NCBI GenBank assembly: GCA_002371025.1
Contig: DFFQ01000188.1
Location: 1 to 57,945 of the forward strand
DNA from: Lachnospiraceae bacterium UBA3772
Lineage (GTDB): Bacteria; Bacillota; Clostridia; Lachnospirales; Lachnospiraceae
Reading direction: 5' to 3'
Length of the DNA stretch: 57,945 bases
Below are positions 51,472 through 57,945 of the stretch, piece by piece. The position numbers and the translations under genes are program-made. The first letter of the stretch is position 1. Each line of letters begins with the position of its first letter. The notes under the pieces are model-generated. The model saw only the letters and a program-made list of their open reading frames with translations, did no database searches and was not told the origin of the DNA.

Positions 51472-52629
51472 CTACTTTAAATAGTCTACCTCTTCTACTT
51501 CCTTACCAGCTTTAAAGTAAACTCTTGGAACTCGTCTGGAAATGTTACAAACCAGCTCATAATTAAAGCTTGCTGCAGGCTCTGCAACTTCTTCCACTGA
51601 AATCTCTAAATCTTTATCTCTTCCAATAAGTATTACCTCATCGCGAAGACTCGCCTCTGGAATATCTGTAATATCAACCATAAACTGGTCCATACATACT
51701 CTTCCGAGAATAGGAGCATAATGACCATTTATTATAACCTTTCCTATTCCTGACTGAGCTCTTGGATATCCGTCTGCATAACCGGCAGATACAGTTGCCA
51801 CCCTCATGTCTTTATCTGTTATATATGTCCATCCGTAACTTACGCCTCGTCCCGCTGGAAGAGTCTTAATATGTGTTATCCTGCTCTTTAATGTAAGGGC
51901 TGGATAAAGTTTAATATCTTTCGTTACTTCTTCTGATGGATACAGTCCATATATTACTATGCCCAGCCTCATCATGTCAAACCCGGCTGAATGTATTTCC
52001 ATGGCTCCGGCACTATTATCCATATGTTTTAATCTAAATGAAAAGCCTCTGTTTTCTAATTCTTTTATAAACCAGGTGAATTTCTCATATTGAGAGACTG
52101 CTGCTGTCTTATCTTCCTCATCAGCTTTTGCATAATGAGTAAATATTCCTTCTATATCAAGGCCTTCCATAGAAAGAAGTAAAGAAGCCTCCTCTACTCC
52201 CTCTTCATTGCACTGAAAACCAATACGGCTCATACCCGAATCAGCCTTAATATGAACCTTTGCCTTTTTCCCCATGGAAATGGCTTTATCCGAAAGTGCC
52301 TTGCAGCATTCTTTATTAAAAACCGCCTGAGTTATATCATACTCTATGGCTGTTTCATAATCATCTTCATCAGTATATCCTAATATAAGGATTGGTTTAG
52401 TTATACCTGAATTTCTCAGTTCAACACCTTCATCAATTGCTGCTACACCGAAATAATCGCAAAGATCACTCATCTCTCTTGCGATCTCAACTGCTCCATG
52501 TCCGTATGCATCAGCTTTTACAACAAGAAGAGTCTTCTTATCCTTATCATTAAGTGCTTTTATCGTATTGATATTTTGTCTTATCTTGTCAAGGTCAATG
52601 TCTGCTTCAATTCTTTTGAAATGACTCAT
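51472..52629 (-). CDS. alr: alanine racemase
   Basis: A 385-residue PLP enzyme. VVKADAYGHG contains the PLP lysine (Lys38), GMSRIGF and the catalytic tyrosine in GVSYGWTY (about 265) are present, and CMDQFMVDIT follows in the C-terminal domain. It supplies D-alanine for peptidoglycan. It follows nnr by 3 bp, the order found in many Firmicutes. Confidence 0.96.
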   Translation of the reverse strand: MSHFKRIEADIDLDKIRQNINTIKALNDKDKKTLLVVKADAYGHGAVEIAREMSDLCDYFGVAAIDEGVELRNSGITKPILILGYTDEDDYETAIEYDITQAVFNKECCKALSDKAISMGKKAKVHIKADSGMSRIGFQCNEEGVEEASLLLSMEGLDIEGIFTHYAKADEEDKTAAVSQYEKFTWFIKELENRGFSFRLKHMDNSAGAMEIHSAGFDMMRLGIVIYGLYPSEEVTKDIKLYPALTLKSRITHIKTLPAGRGVSYGWTYITDKDMRVATVSAGYADGYPRAQSGIGKVIINGHYAPILGRVCMDQFMVDITDIPEASLRDEVILIGRDKDLEISVEEVAEPAASFNYELVCNISRRVPRVYFKAGKEVEEVDYLK

Positions 52630-52632
52630 GTC

Positions 52633-54279
52633 TTATCTTCCTTCACTTATCTCTTTTATTACCTGGCCCATATTGTCAGCTATATCCCTAGCCATTACAC
52701 TATGTTCTCCAAGTTTTTCTTTTGCTATGTCTCCTGCAGCACCATGAAGATAAACTCCAAGTCTTGCAGCATTATCGCAATCCACTCCGCCAGCTATTAA
52801 GCCTGCTATGATTCCGGTAAGTGTATCTCCGGAACCACCTGTAGACATACCACTGTTTCCAGTAGTATTTATATATATTTTTTCGCTATCTGGATCAGTC
52901 ACAAATGTACGTGCATCCTTAAGCACCAAAATAATATGATAATCCTTTGCGGCATTTATTGCAACTTTACTACGATTATTTTTTATATAGGATACTTTTT
53001 CTTTTAGATTTTCATCTTCATCTGCTAAAAATCTTGCCATTTCCAGCATATGAGGAGTAAGGATCACATCATTTTCTTTTGCGATATTCTTTAATTTTTC
53101 TTTATTTTCCTTTGAACTGGCAATTATATTAATTGCATCTGCATCTAAAATAAGCTTTGGATTAGTCCTTCTATTAAGCAATGTATCCATTATAGCTCTT
53201 GCATTATCATCTAATGAAAGTCCCGGTCCTACCACAGCACAGCCTGCCCAGTTAAGACTATTTTCTAATTCCTGCCTTGCTTCATCATCAAAATCCTTAT
53301 AAAAATAAAGCAAAGCCTCCGGAAGCAATGTTTCCATAGCTTTTCTATTATTTTCATGCGTAAAGATCTTAACTAAACCAGCACCTGTGCGATATGCAGC
53401 ATTTCCGGCAAGGAAAGCTGCGCCACTTATATTTTCTGAACCTGCAACAATAAGAACTCTTCCATAAGTTCCCTTATTAGAATCAGTTTTTCTAACTGGA
53501 AGCCTATTTTTCACATCTCTTCTATCGTAAGTATAATGCAGGATTTCATTATCTTTATCCGGATAAAATCCAATATCTCCAATGACAACTTGGCCTGCCA
53601 TTTCCTGCCCCGGATTAAATAATAAACCTTTTTTCTTATATCCAAATGTAACTGTTATATCCGCTTTAACTGCGGTCCCAAGGATCTCTCCTGTATCTGC
53701 TGACACCCCGCTGGGAATATCCACTGAAATGACCTTAATATCAGCATTATTTACCGCTTGAATTACCTCTTTATGGATACCATTTACTTCACGTGAAAGG
53801 CCGACTCCAAAGATTCCATCTATTAAATAATCATATTTATTTATCTCTTTTTCTAAACTAAAATCATCATTTTTAAGAGAGATAATCTTTATCCCTGCTT
53901 TTTCACAAAGACTTTTCTGTTGGCTAAATGCCTCTGACTTTTTACTTATACCTTCTATTGAGATAACATCCACGTCATATCCTTTTAGTTTTAGGATACG
54001 AGACGCAGCCAGTGCATCTCCGCCATTGTTTCCAGACTCGGCAATCCCAAGGATCCTTACTTTTTTCCTGTTTGATTCCCTGATTGACTCTTTCCTGTGT
54101 TTATGATCATCAAACCTATCATCATTATTATATCTATCATCATTATCTATAAGATCAGCAACGGCATCAGCCACATGTAAAGCTGCTCTTTCCATAAGCA
54201 CCAGCTGTGGAACACCGATTTCTTCTATTGTATAACGATCGATAATACCTGCTTCCTCTCCGGTTGGAAAATAGATCAT
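52633..54279 (-). CDS. nnr: bifunctional NAD(P)H-hydrate epimerase / dehydratase
   Basis: A 548-residue fusion. The N-terminal YjeF_N epimerase domain (about 1-240) has GIAESGNNGGDALAASRIL and VDIPSGVSADTGEILG; the C-terminal ADP-dependent dehydratase domain (about 265-545, ribokinase-like) has VLTPHMLEMARFL and TGNSGMSTGGSGDTLTGIIAG. The enzyme repairs hydrated NADH and NADPH. An insertion of charged, Asn/Asp-rich sequence near residues 40-70 lies inside the first domain. Confidence 0.95.
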   Translation of the reverse strand: MIYFPTGEEAGIIDRYTIEEIGVPQLVLMERAALHVADAVADLIDNDDRYNNDDRFDDHKHRKESIRESNRKKVRILGIAESGNNGGDALAASRILKLKGYDVDVISIEGISKKSEAFSQQKSLCEKAGIKIISLKNDDFSLEKEINKYDYLIDGIFGVGLSREVNGIHKEVIQAVNNADIKVISVDIPSGVSADTGEILGTAVKADITVTFGYKKKGLLFNPGQEMAGQVVIGDIGFYPDKDNEILHYTYDRRDVKNRLPVRKTDSNKGTYGRVLIVAGSENISGAAFLAGNAAYRTGAGLVKIFTHENNRKAMETLLPEALLYFYKDFDDEARQELENSLNWAGCAVVGPGLSLDDNARAIMDTLLNRRTNPKLILDADAINIIASSKENKEKLKNIAKENDVILTPHMLEMARFLADEDENLKEKVSYIKNNRSKVAINAAKDYHIILVLKDARTFVTDPDSEKIYINTTGNSGMSTGGSGDTLTGIIAGLIAGGVDCDNAARLGVYLHGAAGDIAKEKLGEHSVMARDIADNMGQVIKEISEGR

Positions 54280-54328
54280 CCTTCTACCTCTCTTCTAACA
54301 ATCCATAATTAATGGAACCTACGAAATA

Positions 54329-54334
54329 ATTATA
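54329..54334 (-). promoter_or_regulatory. candidate -10 element of the nnr-alr operon
   Basis: TATAAT on the minus strand with TTG just upstream, 50 bp before the nnr start. The -35 is weak (TTGTGG at a 19-bp spacing). Confidence 0.45.
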
Positions 54335-54404
54335 CAATCTTTTACATCATCTTCCACAAATTTTTTTGCTTTAAAAAGCCCTTAAAAATTTTTTAAAAAA
54401 TTTG

Positions 54405-54433
54405 TTGCACTAAAGCGCGAAAGTGTATAAAAT
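54405..54433 (+). promoter_or_regulatory. promoter of the PaaK-like gene
   Basis: -35 TTGCAC (54405-54410), a 17-bp spacer, -10 TAAAAT (54428-54433); the gene starts at 54481 with GGAGGAG. Confidence 0.6.
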
Positions 54434-54480
54434 ATCATTATTGTTTTATTTCACTTTAATTTTTTCGTTCGGAGGAGAAA

Positions 54481-55797
54481 ATGGAAAGATATTTTCAGGA
54501 AGAAATAGAAACTGCATCTGTTGATCAGATTAAAGCAATGCAGAAAGAAAAGCTTATAAAGCAGGTTGCTTATGTCTATAAAAACAATGAATATTATAGA
54601 AAAAAAATGCAGGAAAAAGGCGTAGAACCAGGAGATATAAAGGAATTAGAAGATATCTCAAAACTTCCATTTCTTTCAAAATCTGACCTTCGTGAAGCCT
54701 ATCCATACGGACTTCTTTCAGCTCCTCTTAAGGATTGTGTAAGGATCCATTCTACAAGTGGTACTACAGGTCGCCGCGTTGTAGCATTTTACACCCAGCA
54801 CGATCTTGATCTTTGGGAAGAATGCTGCGCAAGAGCAATTGTAGCTGCCGGAGGAACAGCTGAAGATGTAGTTCAGGTAGCTTACGGTTATGGTCTTTTC
54901 ACAGGTGGTGCAGGTATCCACGGTGGTTCTCATAAGGTTGGTTGTCTCACTCTTCCAATGTCATCAGGAAGTACTGAAAGACAGATCCAGTTCATGCGTG
55001 ATCTTAATGCTACTATCCTTGCATGTACTCCTTCTTATGCTGCATATATCGGTGAAAAGCTTCATGACATGGGCCTTACACCTGATGATATAAGACTCAA
55101 AGCCGGAATCTTCGGTGCTGAACCTTGGACTGAAGAAATGCGTCAGAACATCGAAAGAAACTTAGGTATCAAAGCTTATGATATCTACGGTCTTACAGAA
55201 ATATCAGGTCCTGGTGTTGCATTTGAATGTAGCAGCCAGACAGGTATGCATATAAATGAGGATCATTTCCTTGCTGAGATCATAGATCCTGACACAGGAG
55301 AAGTTCTTCCAGAAGGAAGTGTTGGTGAGTTAGTATTTACTTCCCTTGATAAGGAAGCTTTCCCACTTCTTAGATATAGAACTCGTGACCTTACAGTTAT
55401 CCGTCATGAGAAATGTTCCTGCGGACGTACTCATATCAAAATGAAGAAGCCTATGGGCCGTTCAGACGATATGCTTATCATCCGTGGCGTAAATGTATTC
55501 CCTTCACAGATTGAAACTGTTCTTCTTAAAGAAGGTTATACACCAAACTACCAGATTATGGTTGATCGTATCGACAATGAAGATACTTTCGATATAAATG
55601 TTGAGCTTTCAGATGAAATGTTCGTAAAGATTCATTCAAACGGTGGTGATGATACTGATGAAAAGAAGAACCTTACAGCAGCATTTAAGACAATGCTCGG
55701 AATAAGACCTAAGGTTCATCTTCTCGCCCCTAAGTCAATAACCAGATCAGAAGGTAAAGCTGTTCGAGTTGTTGATAAGAGAAAGCTCCATGATTAA
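54481..55797 (+). CDS. phenylacetate-CoA ligase (PaaK)-family adenylate-forming enzyme
   Basis: A 438-residue acyl-CoA ligase, the normal PaaK length. The AMP-binding motif is IHSTSGTTGRRVVAFY (about 84-99), followed by VQVAYGYGLFTGGAGIHGG, YDIYGLTEISGPGVAFEC, LLRYRTRDLT and the C-terminal GRSDDMLIIRGVNVFPSQIE. Known PaaKs load phenylacetate; in gut anaerobes relatives also act on indoleacetate or other aryl acids. There is no paa or indolepyruvate oxidoreductase gene nearby. It is a single-gene unit, convergent with clpB. Confidence 0.9.
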   Translation: MERYFQEEIETASVDQIKAMQKEKLIKQVAYVYKNNEYYRKKMQEKGVEPGDIKELEDISKLPFLSKSDLREAYPYGLLSAPLKDCVRIHSTSGTTGRRVVAFYTQHDLDLWEECCARAIVAAGGTAEDVVQVAYGYGLFTGGAGIHGGSHKVGCLTLPMSSGSTERQIQFMRDLNATILACTPSYAAYIGEKLHDMGLTPDDIRLKAGIFGAEPWTEEMRQNIERNLGIKAYDIYGLTEISGPGVAFECSSQTGMHINEDHFLAEIIDPDTGEVLPEGSVGELVFTSLDKEAFPLLRYRTRDLTVIRHEKCSCGRTHIKMKKPMGRSDDMLIIRGVNVFPSQIETVLLKEGYTPNYQIMVDRIDNEDTFDINVELSDEMFVKIHSNGGDDTDEKKNLTAAFKTMLGIRPKVHLLAPKSITRSEGKAVRVVDKRKLHD

Positions 55798-55824
55798 TTA
55801 GCCATTTCCAAATAACACATGCAA

Positions 55825-55871
55825 AAACCGCGAAGGTTCTTAAAGTATAACGCTTTAGTCCTTCGCGGTTT
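55825..55871. terminator. bidirectional terminator between paaK-like gene and clpB
   Basis: AAACCGCGAAGG (55825-55836) and CCTTCGCGGTTT (55860-55871) form a perfect 12-bp stem, with a second small stem inside the loop (TAAAG/CTTTA). A and T tracts on both flanks fit convergent genes. Confidence 0.88.
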
Positions 55872-55944
55872 ATTATTTTATCAAATTATTATTCTTTATC
55901 TTATATATATCAGGTTATCACTTAGTCTCATGTATCCCAATCGA

Positions 55945-57945
55945 TTACTTTATCACAAGTTTATTGTCTTCTACTTCAACTAACATTGTATCTCCCGTTC
56001 TTAATGTATTACTAAGGATCTTTCTTGCTGCCAAAGTTTCTACACTCTTCTGGAGATATCTCTTTAAAGGTCTTGCACCAAAATTAGGATCATATCCATT
56101 ATCGATTATAAACTGCTCTGCTTCCTCACTAAGATTTATCTTTATCTCACGAGAAGCAAGACGCTTATTTAAGTCTTCCATAAGAAGCTTGATGATTCCT
56201 GCGATATTATCCTTTGACAATGGTCTGAACATTATTATCTCATCGAGTCTGTTGAGGAATTCCGGTCTGAAATGAGCCTTTAAAAGTCCCTGAACAGCTT
56301 CCTCTGCTTCAGGCTTTATCATATCTTTTTCTTCATCAATACCATCCAGCAAGAATTCTGAACCTAAGTTAGATGTCATTATGATTATAGTATTCTTAAA
56401 GTCTACCAGATTACCCTTAGAGTCCGTAATTCTTCCATCATCCAGAATCTGAAGCATGATATTAAATACATCCGGATGTGCCTTTTCTACTTCATCGAAA
56501 AGAACTACACTGTATGGCATACGTCTTACTGCATCTGTCAGCTGGCCGCCCTCATCATATCCTACATATCCTGGAGGCGCTCCTATAAGTCTTGACACGC
56601 TGTATTTCTCCATATATTCAGACATATCGATACGAACCATATTATTTTCATTATCAAAAAGTGCCGCAGCAAGAGTTTTAGCCAGCTCTGTCTTACCAAC
56701 GCCAGTAGGTCCAAGGAATAAGAATGAACCGATTGGCTTTGATGGATCCTTGATACCTGCACGGGATCTTATTATGGCGTCACTTACTAAAGCAACCGCA
56801 TCATCCTGACCTATGACTCTCTTATGTAATTCATCTGCCAGATGAAGAGTCTTATTTCTCTCAGATTCACTAAGCTTTGAAACCGGAATTCCTGTCCACT
56901 TGGAAATGATACCTGCAATCTCATCTTCTGTTACTGTTTCTCTTAAAAGCTTTCTATCCGTATCAGACATAGATTTTTCTAAGTCTTCCAACTCTTTAGT
57001 CAGCTGTGGGAGTTTTCCATATTTAAGTTCTGCTGCTTTATTAAGATCATACTTTCTTTCTGAAATCTGGATCTCATCTTTTACAGCTTCTATTTCTTCT
57101 CTAAGCTTATGAACCTTATCAACCTCAGCCTTTTCGTTTTCCCACGTAGCCTTCATGGCATTAGCCTTATCTCTTAGTTCTGCTAATTCCTGAGTAAGAT
57201 TCTTTAATCTTTCCTGTGAAAGGTGGTCAGTTTCATTTTTAAGGGCTGTATGCTCAATCTCTAGCTGCATCATCTTTCTTGATATCTCATCTAATTCTGC
57301 AGGCATAGAATTAAGCTCAGTCTTTATCATGGCACAGGCTTCATCTACTAAGTCAATTGCCTTATCAGGAAGGAAACGGTCTGTGATATATCTGTTTGAA
57401 AGTGTTGCTGCTGCTACAAGTGCATTATCCTGAATCTTAACACCATGGAATACTTCATATCTGTTCTTTATACCACGAAGGATTGAAACAGTATCCTCAA
57501 CCGTAGGCTCATTTATAGTTACCGGCTGGAAACGTCTTTCAAGAGCCTTATCCTTTTCGATATATTTTCTATACTCATCTACAGTTGTAGCACCGATACA
57601 GTGAAGTTCTCCTCTTGCCAGCATTGGCTTTAACATATTTCCTGCATCCAGGGAACCTTCAGTTTTTCCGGCACCAACTATCGTATGGATCTCATCGATA
57701 AAAAGTATTACTTTCCCTTCAGACTTTCTAACTGCATCGAGAACGCCTTTCAGTCTTTCTTCAAATTCTCCTCTGTACTTTGCACCTGCTATAAGAGAAC
57801 CCATATCAAGGGAAAAGATTTCCTTATCTTTAAGTACATCCGGCACATCGCCCTTTACGATTCTCTGAGCAAGTCCTTCAATTACTGCTGTTTTACCAAC
57901 ACCAGGATCACCTATAAGAACAGGATTGTTCTTTGTCTTACGTGA
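55945..57945 (-). CDS. clpB: ATP-dependent disaggregase ClpB (5' end missing)
   Basis: The 3' 2001 bases of the gene; the frame runs off the right edge, with no start codon in the window. From the edge inward: the first Walker [39 protein letters not shown] (Walker B), the ClpB middle coiled coil (about 200-330 of the visible part, with [19 protein letters not shown]), the second Walker [17 protein letters not shown], and NRLDEIIMF. The coiled-coil domain separates it from ClpC/ClpA. It works with DnaK to dissolve aggregates. No CtsR or HrcA box can be checked as the promoter lies outside. Confidence 0.96.
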   Translation of the reverse strand, partial: SRKTKNNPVLIGDPGVGKTAVIEGLAQRIVKGDVPDVLKDKEIFSLDMGSLIAGAKYRGEFEERLKGVLDAVRKSEGKVILFIDEIHTIVGAGKTEGSLDAGNMLKPMLARGELHCIGATTVDEYRKYIEKDKALERRFQPVTINEPTVEDTVSILRGIKNRYEVFHGVKIQDNALVAAATLSNRYITDRFLPDKAIDLVDEACAMIKTELNSMPAELDEISRKMMQLEIEHTALKNETDHLSQERLKNLTQELAELRDKANAMKATWENEKAEVDKVHKLREEIEAVKDEIQISERKYDLNKAAELKYGKLPQLTKELEDLEKSMSDTDRKLLRETVTEDEIAGIISKWTGIPVSKLSESERNKTLHLADELHKRVIGQDDAVALVSDAIIRSRAGIKDPSKPIGSFLFLGPTGVGKTELAKTLAAALFDNENNMVRIDMSEYMEKYSVSRLIGAPPGYVGYDEGGQLTDAVRRMPYSVVLFDEVEKAHPDVFNIMLQILDDGRITDSKGNLVDFKNTIIIMTSNLGSEFLLDGIDEEKDMIKPEAEEAVQGLLKAHFRPEFLNRLDEIIMFRPLSKDNIAGIIKLLMEDLNKRLASREIKINLSEEAEQFIIDNGYDPNFGARPLKRYLQKSVETLAARKILSNTLRTGDTMLVEVEDNKLVIK

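Overview
This 57.9-kb AT-rich window reads as chromosomal DNA of a Gram-positive anaerobe of the Clostridia, most likely family Lachnospiraceae. This is inferred from gene content and order: a PolC-type replicase, the block bactofilin-pyrH-frr-uppS-cdsA-dxr-rseP-ispG-polC, the block rpoZ-gmk-yicC next to priA-def-fmt-rsmB-rlmN-prpC-prkC-rsgA-rpe-thiN, and RqcH. No rRNA, tRNA, CRISPR array or transposase was seen. Almost everything is on the minus strand; only three genes (ATP-grasp ligase, MurE-like ligase, PaaK-like ligase) are on plus.

Region 1 (1-8903) is a surface-polysaccharide locus. It holds a TagD-like nucleotidyltransferase, an asparagine-synthetase-like ligase without its glutaminase domain, RfbF, a large ThDP enzyme, an HpcH/HpaI-CitE-type lyase, two family-2 glycosyltransferases, a Wzx-type flippase and the start of a LicD-type phosphotransferase. 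A directional terminator at 7295-7344 divides it into two transcription units. Together these enzymes look like a pathway that builds a small, possibly amidated acid, activates it with CTP and attaches it to a glycan. This is my main candidate for an undescribed system.

Region 2 (9114-22104) is a housekeeping operon running from a bactofilin with a very acidic N-terminal half through pyrH, frr, uppS, cdsA, dxr, rseP and ispG to polC. It links UMP and ribosome recycling with isoprenoid and undecaprenyl-phosphate carrier synthesis and replication. Three consecutive spacers (cdsA-dxr, dxr-rseP, rseP-ispG) are unusually long, and two of them carry short direct repeats.

Region 3 (22105-26697) is accessory. 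Two nearly identical 180-bp direct repeats (22219-22398 and 24500-24679) enclose a small island: a truncated secreted protein with a CBM2-like module and three unrecognised small genes. Next to it lies a HigBA-type toxin-antitoxin pair with a well-formed promoter between two 17-bp palindromes, then a 600-bp stretch with a degenerate tandem repeat and hairpins that may encode small RNAs.

Region 4 (26698-43115) is a long housekeeping run: an SSS-type transporter, thiN, rpe, rsgA, prkC, prpC, rlmN, rsmB, fmt, def, priA, rpoZ, gmk, yicC and rqcH. It covers translation quality, formyl-Met handling, restart of replication and Ser/Thr phospho-signalling.

Region 5 (43259-57945) contains glgA with a cytidylate-kinase-like gene and an Asp/Glu racemase; divergently, an ATP-grasp ligase resembling D-aspartate ligases with a MurE-like ligase lacking the usual DNPR motif; an orphan type IV pilin-like gene; yebC; a CorC/HlyC-type CBS protein; alr; nnr; a PaaK-type CoA ligase; and the 3' part of clpB, which runs off the right end.
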